A stretch of DNA of 64,000 nt from Hirsutella rhossiliensis (taxonomy: Eukaryota; Ascomycota; Sordariomycetes; Hypocreales; Ophiocordycipitaceae), in assembly GCF_020360975.1 (NCBI RefSeq), contig NW_025408681.1:1860001-1924000 (forward strand), in the 5' to 3' direction. Below the pieces are notes generated by a model. That model saw only the letters and a list, made by a program, of their open reading frames with translations. It was not told where the DNA came from and made no database searches. This document shows, in pieces, positions 44,408 through 56,315 of the stretch. The translations under genes were made by a program, and so were the position numbers. Each line of letters begins with the position of its first letter. Positions within the stretch are counted from its first letter, which is position 1.

Positions 44408-47400
44408 GCAAAGAGGGAGGGACTCGAGGGAAGCGACATTGGCAGGGGGGCAAAGAAGGGGAAAAGAAGCGGTACCTCAAGGTCACGGCCGGTACCTGCG
44501 TGGGGATGCAAGTGTACCCAGAAGACGAGGTAGCAATCCATGTTCCCTGCCCGGGCGAGTGCACTGAGGGTGCTAGTGCTGTCGATGGCTGTCTGTGCAC
44601 GGGCTGGAGGCTCTTCTGAGACTGGGTCGCAGGGAGCCGCAGCATGTCGAGAGCCCCATGGACCGGGGGCAGAGCATGTGCTGGAAAGGCAATGGCGGGT
44701 GCTCAGCCATGGGCCAGTCGGCTGCGCTGGAAAGCAAGGTTTGGTGCCAGAGCTCGTCGTCTGGTATTCTATTCAGGATACGTTACCCGCTACCTAGGCT
44801 TTGGGTGCAGAGAGCGCACGTGGGCCGTGATTGATATAGGACGAGCTGCAACGACGTGCGCCCTTTTCGTAATTCCAGTCTCTTCTTCTCCCGAGCTGAC
44901 GTTGGATCTGCATCGAGGAAGGGAAGCAGCGCGAGGTGCGCTAATCGAGGTACAGTACACGGCCAGGACCACCGCTAATACTGTCTGTAATGTACCTGGC
45001 GCTCTGGTACCCGAAGCGCAGATGCAGCGTACCCACCTTGCCTTACTAGGTACCTCGCTGAATGTAGATGACGGACGAAATGCTCATCTTTCTTACCTAC
45101 GAACAGGCAGATGCTGCTGTTGGCTGCAACGGCTCCAGCGCACCGGTTCGCCCTGCCAGCCGCACGGCAGGCGAGTGGTGGCACGGGAAAGGGGCCACGA
45201 GGCGACATTGGTGCCCCGGACCCAGACTGACGGACGGGGCTTACGGCAGAGGGCGACGGACGCTTTGCCTGCTCTGCGCCTCGTTGACCACGCGCTTTTG
45301 GTCCGACAGACACTCAACCCCGTCGTCTCTCTCTACGACACTCTACGAGCCACCCGTGCCGCTCGCTGCGTATTTTGGCCACGAGCCCTCGCGCGATCCA
45401 GTCGGGATTTGCTACAGTATACAGAGTACATACCTGAGAGCACGCATGGGCCTCAAATGGAGCCTTTCCACCCCCGACGTCGGCGTGTCCGGCCGCGTTC
45501 CGTGCCTCTCTCGGACGGCCTTGCTGTCATGGGGGTTTTTCTTTTTCCAACCCCGTCCGTTTTACGCCCAACGTCAACGATAATAAATTACTTGCTTTTC
45601 TCAATCCCCCCGCGCCTCCGGTTGCCGTCGCTTCTGCAGCCGTGGGAAAACCGTTTCCCGCCTTTGGAGCCCCTTTGGAGCCCTGGGGTAAAGTGATAAT
45701 ACTTGCCACTCTCTTCGCCGGGAACCCCTCGTCAGCATCCCTTGGCTGGCCTTCTTTTGCCTTTCTTTTTTGTTTCTGGATTTCTTGGCTTTTGCGGACG
45801 CACGTGCATCACATCCCTGCTTCTGCTTTGCACCACCTCTTACCCCCGCTCCCACTCCCTGCAAGTCACTGTAATCCGCAATGGCACGGCCACCCCGTCA
45901 ACGTGTAGGTTGTATATAAACTATGTGCAGTAAAAGCCCTCCTGGTCTCCACGCGCGGACCGGCCGGCCAAGGACCAACAGCGGCCGCTTGGGTACTGTA
46001 CTAAATAATGTGCTCGGAGTCCGCCGGCCTTGCAACGAGGCGAACCCGAAGCATGCCCCTGTTTGATCTCGACCGCTCTGCTGTTGGCCCTCCCGGTGCC
46101 CATCCCTGCGCATCCACGTGTGGCCGGTTGGCACCGGACCGGGCCAAGGGGGGCCACCTTGGCGCCGAAGTGCGCCCTGCAACTCTCGCCGAACCGGTCA
46201 CGATCCTGCCTGTTTGTGCAAGACTCGCAATCGCAATTTCACCATAGCAGCCTCCTTCGTCCACCAGGGCCTGTGCGACCAACTTGGGCATTTTACCCCG
46301 AGTCAAACAAAGGTTCGGCCACGGCCCGTGTCCAACGCCCGCCCGCTCGCTGGCATAATAAAGCAAAGGCAGCCGTCGCTAATTGACGGGCCCGTCGAGG
46401 CAACTGGCCCACCACACCTTTTTGCAGCACGCGTCGGCAAATGGCCCGTCTTGTCGCGACTGCTTGGACGGCGCTCGGCAAATGCACTCTCAACGCGAAC
46501 GCAATGCATGCATGCAAGTACTAGGTAGGTACTGTACACTCCGGGGGCTCTATTCGTACTTTTACAGCCATGCACGTCTGACATGAGCCACCAAAACCAC
46601 CTCTCGCTTCCCCACTGTTCCAGCAGTCCAACGCCTTGCTCGGCTCCGGGCCTCTGCCGCCAAGTGCCGGAGGCGGTCCATCCAGCGTCCTGGTAGCTCG
46701 TGGATCCCACTGGACCGGCTCTAAACAAGACTGCAGAACCCCTGGACTCTGATACTGCGCCCAAGATAGGCATGCACGCACACCAGGGGTTCCAAGCGAC
46801 TCGGCACGTCGAAAGATGCGACGACTGCTTTCCACGGGCCTTGAACCAGCCAGCCATTTCTCCCCCGGACCGGCCTAGGGAGAACGCCAGGGCTGCGCCT
46901 CGAGCTTGTCTCGGCGCGGCCGAACCTTGCCGTGCCGGCGGAAGCAATGCATTCATTCATCGGCCGTTGAATCAAGGCTCGAGTCGGCTTGCCACGTTCT
47001 AGCAATGCAACGTGCGGCCAAGACCAACCACGGATGCACGTGACTTTGATGGCTCTCCCTGGATGGAGGCAAAGACATTATTATCCCACGTCGACTTTGC
47101 CGGCTCCCTCGCGGACCGCGGCTGGGCCCTCGGCCAGTCGTAGACGCTGCCAGCAAACAAAGCCACGGCCCCAGTTCCCTGAGAAAAAGGAGCAATCCCG
47201 GGGATGGGGTAAAGGGATGTCGCGGAATGTCTCAGCCTACTCTGCTAGTCTACCCCAACTTTCCCACTCAATCTCGGGCGTTCTTTTTGCTGAAGGAAGC
47301 GGCGCAGGCACCCCTGCCGCCTCCCGTGTCGTGCAAACAGGTCGCTAGTCGGTCTGAAGTTGCTTCGTGGCGAGCCGCGAGAACGACGAGGCTGCGGCGC

Positions 47401-47450
47401 CGACGCTCAACGGTACCGACCATGGATGGGCGCGACGATGGGCGCGCATG

Positions 47451-47498
47451 GCTCGCCGTGTAGCTCGCCGTGCAACTCGCCGCGCAACTCGCCGCGGC
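47451..47498. repeat. 4 x 12-bp imperfect tandem repeat
   Basis: Four copies of a unit close to GCTCGCCGTGCA (third and fourth copies begin ACTCGCCGCG), in the 4-kb gap. Confidence 0.85.
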
Positions 47499-47823
47499 AC
47501 GGCTCCAACTCAACGATTCTCTCGGAACCAAAACCCTCGGCTGCTGTGCGGTTCGAGCTGGAGGTGAAAGGTACAACGAAATGTACACATGTACTTGGTT
47601 GTTTGTCTGGATGAATGACGTCACGCGGAGCTCAATGTCCGTTGTCGCCACGACTTGAACGATGATTCTAGAGGGCCACAAGTCAACCTGCGTCACCGCC
47701 AAAAAAAACCAGCCTTGAAGCACGATAGCTTTCCCTCCATTCACTCGACGAAACGAAAGATACCTACATTATTCCAACCTTCGGTATACACCGGGCCAGG
47801 ATCAGCCATCCACCTTTCTCAAG

Positions 47824-48234
47824 ATGCCGTCCACTCTCCGCATCTCCAGCCGGCCCCTCGTCTCGCTCGCCGTCCGGGGCCGGACAATCCACAGCACACC
47901 GCGCGCGCCGCGCCCCTACAAGGATTCGCAGGACCGGGAGTCGCTCCAGCCGCGTTCGGCCGAGAACACAAAGTCGGGCCGGGACGACGAGCTGGCAGGC
48001 TACGGCGACGCCGCCTTCGACCCGCACAAGACCAAGCCCGAGCCGGAGGGGCGGATGGCCGGGGCGCGGTCCGACGGCAATCCGCTGGAGGCCAGCGGGG
48101 CCAACCAGGAGCTGAGCAAGCCCAGGGGCGACGAGAAGTCCAAGGCGGACCGGGGCGCGGGCGACGAGGTGCGCAAGGGGGGACGCAGTGGCAGTGGAAA
48201 TGCGCCCAAGAAGGGCGAGCCGGGGAGGGTGTAG
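47824..48234 (+). CDS. small probable mitochondrial protein, conserved type
   Basis: Single-exon, 136 residues. The first 30 residues (MPSTLRISSRPLVSLAVRGR, then TIHST) are Arg/Ser-rich without acidic residues, as in mitochondrial presequences. The rest is hydrophilic and low in hydrophobic residues: ENTKSGRDDELAGYG, GNPLEASGANQELSKP and a C-terminal GGRSGSGNAPKKGEPG. Small Gly/Lys-rich proteins with such an ending occur across ascomycetes, but I do not know a function. The ATG follows a leader with TTTCTCAAG context. Confidence 0.6.
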   Translation: MPSTLRISSRPLVSLAVRGRTIHSTPRAPRPYKDSQDRESLQPRSAENTKSGRDDELAGYGDAAFDPHKTKPEPEGRMAGARSDGNPLEASGANQELSKPRGDEKSKADRGAGDEVRKGGRSGSGNAPKKGEPGRV

Positions 48235-49378
48235 GAGGCGAGGTGGCGTTTGCCGAGTCTGCATCATTATCCGCGAGTGTTGGACGAGAAGGCTGATCTG
48301 TGGGAAGATGCCTTAGAGACTTGACCTGGAGAGTGTAGATGGTCCGAGTAATCGGCCTCGGAAGTACACACAGAGATGGCAGGGGAAGAAGACGGAAGGA
48401 GAACCAAGGACGCATTTCGCTTGGAATTAAGCGTTCTTCAAAAGATACAGGTGCGAACTAAAAAGATCCGGGGAGTCGTCAAGGCTTGTCGACGGGCAGT
48501 CTTGCAACCATACGTATGTAGATGCCCAGACTCTCACCCAAGGTTGCCAGAGGCCCGATCGTTGTAAGCTCCCACTCGCCATGCAATACGCGATTATCAA
48601 TTATTAGTTTTTTAAAAATTGAGGAAGCTTTCCTATCGAGCACACACTCTGCTCTGTGTGTGTATTCATCTAATTTCACTTTGGGACGTGTGTGAGCCTG
48701 CGGGAGCGAGCAGGCGGCCCAGGAAGTGCACGTCATAGACGGCTCATGAGGCCTCCAATCAGCCCTCCAACTTCTCTTTATCCTCCAGTCCTTGGAACTG
48801 TCTTTCTTCTTATTCATTCTTGTTAGCATACTTTAAACTTGTAGCCCCGCTCCCAACGCTTCCTCGGTGGTGGATTGGACGGCTCGCCACTCTGTGCGCC
48901 GTGACAGCTTACCCTTGGCAACCAAGGCGACTGGACAATAACAGTTGACAAAGACGCGCCCCACATTGAATGGGACCCGTCAGCAAGCTGCGCATCATTT
49001 CTCGAGCGTGACGCAACCTGGTCCAAAGGATTTTTGTGCGTCTGTTGGTTGTTCATACCTACATCCAGTACAGTACTGTATGCATGTGAGGCATCTACTA
49101 GGTAGGAAAGGTACCCAGTGAGTGGCACATAACGTCAGCGGCGAGTCAAAGGGCCTTCTCCTCCTCTTCCTCCTCCTCTGCGGCAAGGCCAGCTGATGCG
49201 CCGCAGCATAGTACATTCTATATCGTCCTGCAAGGTCCTGTTCGCCTCGACGCCGCTATCCTCGCCCGCCTGCCCCTCGTCTTTTGGCACTTCGCCACTT
49301 GCCCGTCGGCGGCTCCTACCAACACCCCTCTTGCGTCCTCCCAGCAGCGCCTCGCCGCAGACGACGACGACGCCCACC
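48235..49378. other. intergenic, no gene recognised
   Basis: Downstream of the small mitochondrial protein and upstream of the DUF3632 gene. It includes an AT-rich patch (about 48590-48625), a CTACTAGGTAGG word near 49096 and only short frames. Confidence 0.5.
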
Positions 49379-50294
49379 ATGGCGTCTCCTGCCAAAATCG
49401 ACCTGTCCTGTCTCTCCCCCGACAAGGACACTGACAACAAGGACGGCGCCGCCCGCGAGGCCAAGATGCTCGACGTCCTCTCCGCCGCCGTCAACAGTGC
49501 AGAGTCCACCGACGCCGCCGCCGCCACCGCCGCCACCGACCTCGACAAGCTCTACCGGGCCGAGAAGCCGGATGCCGTCGAGGACTTTCTCTGGTCCCTG
49601 TGGATGCTGCTCATCGCCACCGTTAAAAAGGTGCCTGCCGACGACGCGCGCCAGCAGCTGCTCGTCGAGACGGTCGCCCAGCTCACCAGGAAGCGCGACG
49701 ACCCCGTCAAGCTTTGGGGCCAGGATACAAAGGTCTGGTCCGAGCTGCCCATGCTGGGCCCTTGCATGCGCGATGCGTGGAACCGTAAGTGCTTCGTCGG
49801 CGCGTGTCATGGCCGCTGCTGATGGCGATGCCGCATCGACAGTCCGCCCCAAGCTCAACGGTTCTGACCAAGATAACGACGCCATCCGCGAGTGGATCTC
49901 CCTCAACTCCTTTGCCGCCCGCATGTTTGGCCAAAAGCTGCAGTCCTGGGTCAACCTTGCCATCTGGGAGCTGCGCGCAGCTCTCGAGGAGCAGCTTCCC
50001 GAAGCCTCCCCCACCACCGCCAAGGACGCTAGCCTGGCCACGGCGTGTGAGTGGATCATGCACGCGGGCGAGGCGTTGCATGAGCAGGGCCTCCAGACCC
50101 AGAGCTTGGACGACATGGAGAAGCGGGCGCTGAAGCCGGGGAAGCTGTTCAGCAGCCAGACGTCTGGGCTGAGCAACGAGCGGTGGACATTCTGGCGCGA
50201 GAGGCTGGGGGAGGTGGGCGCTGGGGCCGGGAGCGGCGAACTGAAGGAGAGGGCTCAAAAGGCTGTGGACAAGATGGAGGGACTTGAGGGCTGA
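49379..50294 (+). CDS. DUF3632-family protein
   Basis: Exons 49379-49784 and 49843-50294 (58-bp GT-AG intron) give 285 residues. The helical pattern, with a FLWSLWMLLIATVKKVPADD block, the WGQDTKVWSELPMLGPCMRDAWN segment and, after the splice, FAARMFGQKLQSWVNLAIWELRAALEE, fits the fungal family DUF3632, whose function is unknown. No signal peptide or membrane helix is evident. The C-terminus ends in a typical WTFWRERL motif followed by charged residues. The intron falls inside the conserved DAWN region. Confidence 0.75.
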
Positions 50295-50656
50295 TATGAG
50301 CTTCATGCGCATGCCGAGTAGCCATTGCAGAGTCCATTTGTTGGTTAAAACATCTCGACGTGGAGGGCAGTTTTCTTTTTTGGAGGAGAGAGAGAGAGAC
50401 AGATGTAGAGAATCCTTCTCAAAACATCCTCTCAAGCTGAGAGAATCGTCGCCCGCCACTCTGCACGGTCCGTGCCGGCGGCCAGGGACGGACGCTTGCT
50501 CTTCTCTGTACGACATAGGGAGAGCAACATAACTTCATGCCAACACAACAAGGGGGATTGGAAAGATATTGGTTGCCCTTCCTGTCAAGCTCCCGCGCCA
50601 ACAACCTTCAACCGTCTCCCTGGTTTGTGAAGTATGTTTTTATTTTCCACCTGTTT
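50295..50656. other. convergent 3' intergenic region
   Basis: Between the ends of the DUF3632 gene and the leftward RING gene; a short GA-rich run near 50384. No gene seen. Confidence 0.5.
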
Positions 50657-51317
50657 TTAGGCATACATCATATCGGCATCGTCCTCCTCGTCGTCGGCAG
50701 CCGCGGGGACGGGCGAGCGTTTCCTAGAGCCCATGTCCTCGCGACACATGGGACAAGTGCCCTTGCTGCGCAGCCATGGCCCGACGCACTCGAGGTCGAA
50801 GCGATGGCGGCCCTTGCAGGGCAGCTCGACGACGAGGCACCACTCGTCGTCGAGGTAGGGGACCTTGCAGATGGCGCAGTCATCATCGCGGGCGAGCGTC
50901 TTGCGGCCGACGCGGTCAAGGGTGTCGACAAACTCCTGGCTGACGCCGCGGAGGTGGGCGGGGGGGTCGTGGATATCGTCGTCGAGCGAGGCCATGAGCT
51001 GCTCGAGAAAGGCGCGGTTGTCCGGGGTGGGCGCGGTGCTGTGCAGCGTGTGCAGCTGGTCCTGCAACAGGCGGAAGAGGGCGGCCGTGTCGACGGGCGT
51101 GGGCGTGGCGTGCGGGTTGTTGTGGGGGGAGTCTCGGCCCGACGGCGAGCTGAGCATGTTGAGCAGGGCGAAGAAGGGGGCCATGTCGACGCGTCGCGTC
51201 GGGCGCCGGGGCTCCGAGAGCTCGACGTTGTGCTCAACTGGCATTGGCGGGCGTGAGCATGAGCGGGTGAAGCGGGTGCCTGGAGGGACGTCTTTTACCT
51301 TCGTATTGCGTCGCCAT
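50657..51317 (-). CDS. RING-finger protein, probable E3 ubiquitin ligase
   Basis: Exons 51317-51299 and 51237-50657 give 199 residues. The tiny first exon encodes MATQYE and joins to VEHNVELSEP. The C-terminal half carries a RING: CAIC, then LPCKGRH, FDLECVGPWL and TCPMC supply the eight metal ligands. The N-terminal part has a helical segment (ALFRLLQDQLHTLHS) and Pro/Ser linkers; the tail DDEEDDADMMYA is acidic. Probable E3 activity is inferred from the RING; the target is unknown. The first ATG could also be MPVEHNVE within exon 2's open frame, but the spliced start explains the GTAAAA donor and the CCAG acceptor. Confidence 0.82.
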
Positions 51318-51846
51318 GGTGCCTGGTGTCGTCTTTTCCTCGTCTTCCCCTTTGCTTGCCCTCGGGCGATGGGAGAGGCGAGGGGAGTCGAGGAAGAAGA
51401 AAGTGAGGGGAGTCGGAGGAATACGGAGCGGGCTCTCGAGCTGCGAATCCGAAAGACTCGAGAGTGTTGGCGGAGTTGACGTATGCTTATGTAGAATTGG
51501 AGAGCAGGTCCAGCTGCTACTGTACGTACCTACCTAATCGGTATCCGCCTAGAGCTGCTAGTAGTGGGTGTAGGAGCAGGCAGAGGCGGCGTCGCAAGCA
51601 GGTGCCGAGGGGCGCTGGGGCAGTGAGGGGTGGTGACCCTGAGCTCCCATCTCTGCTTTAATTACCTACAGGGCGCTTGGGGCACCCCGTCCAACCGGTA
51701 GACGGCAAACCGGCCGCTATAGAGCCTCGACGCCGATCCCATCTGCGGGTGTAACTCGAGTAGAATTCTGCCTTCCGTGATTCGTATTTTCCACGATAAA
51801 CCAACCTGACCAAAACGTCATTCCCGTGCCACCCCAACCACGCACC
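51318..51846. promoter_or_regulatory. divergent promoter region RING / FMP52
   Basis: A 529-bp interval between head-to-head starts, with TACGTACCTACCTAATCGG-like sequence near 51525. No gene seen. Confidence 0.45.
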
Positions 51847-52587
51847 ATGTCATCCCCGGCCGCCGTCATCGGCTCGACGGGCCTCGTCGGCTCCCACATC
51901 CTGTCGACCCTGCTGGCCAGCGCCGAGGCGTACCAGCCCGTCTACACCATCACGCGCCGCGCGCCCAAGGCTGCTGCGGCGGCGGACCAGCAGCAGCAGC
52001 TGCAGACCATTGTCGACGCCGACACAAGCAAGTGGGCAGCAGCGCTGTCGGGCCTCGCGCCCGTGCCCGCGGCCGTCTTCTCGGCGCTCGGGACCACGCG
52101 CGCCGCGGCGGGCAGCATCCAGAACCAGTGGAAGATTGACCACGACCTCAACGTGGAGCTGGCGCGGGCGGCCAAGGAGGCGGGCGTGGCCACCTTTGTC
52201 TTTGTGTCGAGCGGCGGCACGCGCGGCATGCTCTCGGGCATGGCGCCGTACAGCAAGATGAAGAACGGCGTCGAGGACGTGGTGCGCGACCTCGGCTTCG
52301 ACCACGCCGTCATCCTCAAGCCCGGCGTCATCCTCGGCCAGCGCGAGCAGAGCAGGTTCGCCGAGGGCCTCGCCCAAACCGTCGCCCGCGGCCTCGGCAG
52401 GCTCGGCGCCGGCGTCCAGGACATGGTCGGCCAGGACGCGGACGTCATTGCCCGCGCCGCCGTCAGGGCCGCCCAGCTCGCCGCTCAGGGCAAGGCCCCG
52501 GCCAAGTACTGGGTCGTCGAGGCCAGCGACATTGTCAGGCTCGGCCGCACCGAGTGGCCTGCCGCCCCGGAGACGTCGGCGACGTGA
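51847..52587 (+). CDS. FMP52: FMP52-like mitochondrial Rossmann-fold protein
   Basis: Single-exon, 246 residues. The NAD(P)-binding glycine loop GSTGLVGSH is at residues 9-17 and the short-chain-dehydrogenase-like core follows: VFSALGTTRAAAGS, FVFVSSGGTRGM, then a YSKMKNGVE motif supplying the Tyr-x-x-x-Lys pair of atypical SDRs. It matches fungal Fmp52 and the HTATIP2 (TIP30) relatives. Fmp52 is known as an outer mitochondrial membrane protein; its enzyme activity is not established. I start at MSSPAAV; an upstream in-frame ATG at 51826 would add seven residues. Confidence 0.9.
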   Translation: MSSPAAVIGSTGLVGSHILSTLLASAEAYQPVYTITRRAPKAAAAADQQQQLQTIVDADTSKWAAALSGLAPVPAAVFSALGTTRAAAGSIQNQWKIDHDLNVELARAAKEAGVATFVFVSSGGTRGMLSGMAPYSKMKNGVEDVVRDLGFDHAVILKPGVILGQREQSRFAEGLAQTVARGLGRLGAGVQDMVGQDADVIARAAVRAAQLAAQGKAPAKYWVVEASDIVRLGRTEWPAAPETSAT

Positions 52588-53184
52588 GAGTCGAGGGAAG
52601 CCTGCCTGCTACCCACGACCTGCTGTTGATGATGGGTCATGGCGAGCGAGGGACAGGCGGATTGCTCCCGGGGAAGAGAGGATGGATTTCGAGTCCTTTA
52701 GTTCTTGTTGCTCTCAAAGATTCCACTCTAGTCAAAGTTGCCTTGCACCCAGAATATGCTTGGGCTTGCTTCACGCTGTTGTCGTCCTGTTTAATATATC
52801 ACTCGCTCCTTCTTCTTCGCATCGTCCCGCTTACGTCAACAGGTTGGAATCATGCCGACAGTTGCAGCTACCCTTCGACATGCCCCCGGACCGGACCGCC
52901 CCACCGGGCCACTGACGAAGCTCGCTGCCCCATCATTAGCCTCGCTGCCTCGTCTCTGCTTACGAATTGAGTCACCGATTCCTGCTCTCGCACCCTCGCG
53001 CTTGTCTCTTGTCCAGTCCATCTTCACAACAGCGCTCATCGAAACCCACCTGAGCGTGTCTGCTTGTCATTGCTTTTCAGCCCCAGACGACGACGGTCTC
53101 AAAAATAGAATAAGAAGTGCGGCGACGTCATCATCATTCCTCTCAGTCACTCTCTCTCGCGCACTCACCCAACGCCCCGTCCAA
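52588..53184. other. intergenic, FMP52 to FMN1
   Basis: A 597-bp interval with the FMP52 3' end and the FMN1 promoter (TTTAATATATCACTCG near 52791 may be TATA-like). No gene seen. Confidence 0.5.
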
Positions 53185-53807
53185 ATGTCTGCCTCGCGCC
53201 CCGACATTGTCGGCTCCGACAGCGGTCCCGAACTCCCCTACCCGCTACAGATGGAGGGCAAAGTCATTGCCGGCTTCGGCCGCGGATCCAAAGAGGTATG
53301 CCCATCGCACCCCTCATACCGAGAATAGCCCAAGAAATCGTGCGAAATTGCAATGCAAACAACGGCTCGCAGCTCGGCATCCCCACCGCAAACCTCCCCG
53401 TCGACGCCTCCCTCACCTCCTGGATCGCCGACACCCCCTCGGGCGTCTACTTTGGCTACGCCTCCCTGGCCCTGCCCGCCGACCACCCCGACCGGCCCGC
53501 CGACGACGCCGGCTTCGCCCTCTTCCCCATGGTCATGTCCATCGGCTACAATCCTTTTTACAAAAACACGGTGCGTAGCGCAGAGGTCCATGTCCTCCAC
53601 CCCTTCTCCGCCGACTTCTACAACGCCCACATGCGCCTCCTCATCCTCGGCTTCATCCGCCCCGAAAAGGACTATAAGAGCCTCGATGCCCTCGTCGACG
53701 ACATCAAGTTCGACTGCGACGTCGCCGCAAAGAGCCTCGCCAGAGACGCCTGGAAACCCGCCTCGGCTTCGGCTCAGGGCGCCGAGTGGCTGGCCAGGCC
53801 GCTGTGA
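53185..53807 (+). CDS. FMN1: riboflavin kinase
   Basis: Phosphorylates riboflavin to FMN with ATP. Exons 53185-53295 and 53373-53807 (77-bp GT-AG intron) give 181 residues. The domain is complete: LQMEGKVIAGFGRGSKE, then after the splice LGIPTANLPVD, the nucleotide- and Mg-binding PTAN motif. SGVYFGYASL, MVMSIGYNPFYKNT (with the conserved GYNP) and EVHVLHPFSADFYN with its essential Glu follow. Length is typical of eukaryotic riboflavin kinases without an FAD-synthetase part. The intron sits just before the conserved LGIPTAN block. Confidence 0.93.
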
Positions 53808-54112
53808 AGACGCCTCGCACCGTCAGCTGCGTAGTCGCACCACCCAAATCATCTGGTCGAGCCATCATTGATTGTTCCAACTACCTACGTATCCACGCCG
53901 GGGTATCTTCTTCGTCATCTGCCCTCCTATCCATGCCGCCAAGTCCCGGGGTCCAGCGTCCGCCTCGCCGTCCTCGAGGGGCACACCCAGTGGATTCCAC
54001 CTCCATGGGGCCAAACAAATCCAGTCCTGAAAACCCTGGCTTCAATCATGTCATAAATATTTGCCACGCAATATCTCGGCAGGCAACGAGTCCATAGTTG
54101 GCTAGGAAAGGG
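53808..54112. other. convergent 3' intergenic region
   Basis: Between the ends of FMN1 and the leftward AcuK-type gene; no gene seen. Confidence 0.5.
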
Positions 54113-56315
54113 CTAAACCGCAAGTTGATGAGGTTCCTGGTTGGGATAATACCTCGGCAAAAACTAGACGACGCCGTTAGCTTGGCAAGCTTCTCGTCAG
54201 GCATCAAGAGAGACCATTCCGACTCACGTTCATTATGATCATCATGGGAATGTCAAAAACGTCTCGTTTGATGGTCCAGCAGTACGTGCAGTTCACCTTG
54301 CCATCCTTCTCAATGCGGGATATGCCGTGTTCCCCGTCGATTCGCGTCACGCGGCTGCTCAAGATGCTCGTCCTGTCATCTTTGCGTGACGCGTCGTCCT
54401 TGCCGTCAATCTCTTCTTGGGTCCGGTACTTCATCAGGCAGCAGTTTCGCTGCACCTTGCCGCGGCTGTCCTCGAACGCCAGCTGCGCAAAGTCGCGGTA
54501 GAACTGCACCACACTGTCATCGTCCAGCAGCTCGGCAAGAAATACAGGCTGCGGCCGGCCGCCCGTGCTGGCCTCAGCCACTGTACTCTGCACGCCGGGA
54601 GTCGAGTCTTCGGTCCGGGAGCCCTCGTCGCCGCCATTGGTGGACTCAACATTGGACGAACAGCGGACGTGCACGTTTCGGTTGGGCTCTTTGCCCAGCA
54701 GTACCTCTTTGGTCCATCCCGTCAGGGCTGTAAACTCCTTGTTAACCGCGGCCACCTCGCCGGATCGGCGGCAGACAATGGTGGGGGCGCAGCAGTGCTG
54801 AAGAAAGTCATCAAACTCGACCAGGGTTCGCTGGAAACACTTTTCCATAAACACTAGGTCTTCGCGCGTCAGGTTCTTGGTGCACGCAATAAATGATGGC
54901 CGGATCTCGCCCAGTGACCTGACAATATTGACCAGCTTTTCAAGTGGCAGCCGATCATGGAGGACCGCAATCATGTTGTGGAAGCCGGCAGTGTAGGGGT
55001 ACGGCTCCCTGACGCTCGCGTAGATGGCTGCCGAGTCGCGTTGTCGCTTGCCCAGGATGGACTGGGCAATCTTGTCCTGTTTCGACTTGATCCTGGACGC
55101 GTCCGGCACGTTGGGCAAGCTACCAAAGGCGCCTGTGCTGGGAGAGCCGTCCAAAGCAGTCTGGGGGCTCGATGTCGCGTCGGTGCTCGGGCTGGTGAGG
55201 CCCGTCGGCCCTGCTGCAATGGCGTAGGCGTGCGGCAGGCCGTGCTGCAGGTTTCCTTGGGTATAAATGCTTGCACCGGCGTCGACGCCAGGGTACTCGC
55301 TGCCCAACAGGCTCGAGGCATCGTAGGCTCCGTTGGTGCCGTTGGCGAAGAGTGCTGCATAGTTGGCCTCGTTAGAGGGCGTCTGCGACATGGCGTTTTC
55401 GCGGGGAGACGTTTCAGCCCCCAAGCCCATCTTGTTGAGGATGCCAAACTCCCAGCCGGCATACTGGCTGCCAAAGTCGAGGCCTTCCAGGTCAAAGTTA
55501 TACAGAGCCGGATTGCTGGGATCAAACAAGGCGTTAAAGTCCATGGGGTTGCCCTGCAGCATGCCATCCACCTGCGGCTGGGCATTGGCTGCTGGGTTGG
55601 CCTGGAAAGAGGGCGAGACTGGCGAGGTTTGAGGGTTGAATGACAGGCCTTCTGGTATCCCTACTCGACCTCGAGATTCGGCCGGATAGACGGGGAACGA
55701 TGCCGTGTTGTTTTGACCAAGGAAGCTGCCTCCATGTGCCGTGGTCGACAGATCCGACTGTACCGAGTTCTGACGCTGGCCGTTTGGTCGCGCGCGTGAG
55801 GTGCTGGTGCTGTAATTGGGGCCGAGGACCGGTCCAAGGGCCTCCTCGGGTGCGTCGTGGAGATATTTCGCCTTTTTCCGCACGCCGTCCTGGCAGGCAT
55901 CGGCGAGGCCACGCTTGATACAGCGCTTGCAGGGTCTCTCGTCACCTACGCAGACCAAGTTAGCTCATGTACTGACCAGTTATGATGACCGCAGAACGCG
56001 GGACCGGTATGGTACCGAAAGCTCATTGCTCGAGCCCGACAGGAGCTGACCGGAGCAAGGCATTCAAGACCCGCTTGTAGAAACTCACTTACCGCACGTG
56101 AGATGAGCTCTCTGACAGGCGAAGCAGGCTCTCCTCGCCTTCTTTCTCCTTGGCCTCAGGGGATCCTTGGGGTCGTACTTCTTTTTGATGCCGCCGGCAC
56201 CATTCGCCGAGTTATCAATCATCTTGTCGTCTTCCTTGGCAAAATATTCCGACTCGTCGTCAATCTCAGAAGCATGATCCGAGACGTCGCCGGTTTCCTC
56301 CATGTCGTCGGGCAT
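54113..56315 (-). CDS. acuK: AcuK-type Zn2Cys6/PAS activator of gluconeogenesis
   Basis: Nuclear transcription factor that switches on gluconeogenic genes on acetate and similar carbon sources. Exons 56315-56093, 55945-54228 and a 17-codon last exon 54163-54113 give 663 residues. The zinc cluster spans the 147-bp first intron: [13 protein letters not shown], then [17 protein letters not shown], followed by the basic [16 protein letters not shown]. The central region is Gln/Pro/Ser-rich with [18 protein letters not shown] conserved words. A PAS domain ([20 protein letters not shown]) lies near residue 440. The C-terminus [14 protein letters not shown] continues through the last splice into [16 protein letters not shown], the usual AcuK ending; without that splice the protein would end in intron-coded VSRNGLS. 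Confidence 0.92.

Larger units (their letters stand above)
43804..47823. other. 4.0-kb gap without a recognised gene
   Basis: The largest gene-free interval. It begins with the kinase promoter and leader (pyrimidine-rich on the minus strand) and includes a GA microsatellite (44384-44407) and a 12-bp tandem repeat (47451-47498). GGTACCT words recur (44475-45055, 46510, 47413). A plus-strand frame of 350 codons (44644-45696) is the longest. It is Arg/Leu-rich without any motif, and long open frames arise easily in GC-rich DNA, so I do not call it a gene. A long non-coding transcript or an orphan gene remains possible. Confidence 0.5.
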
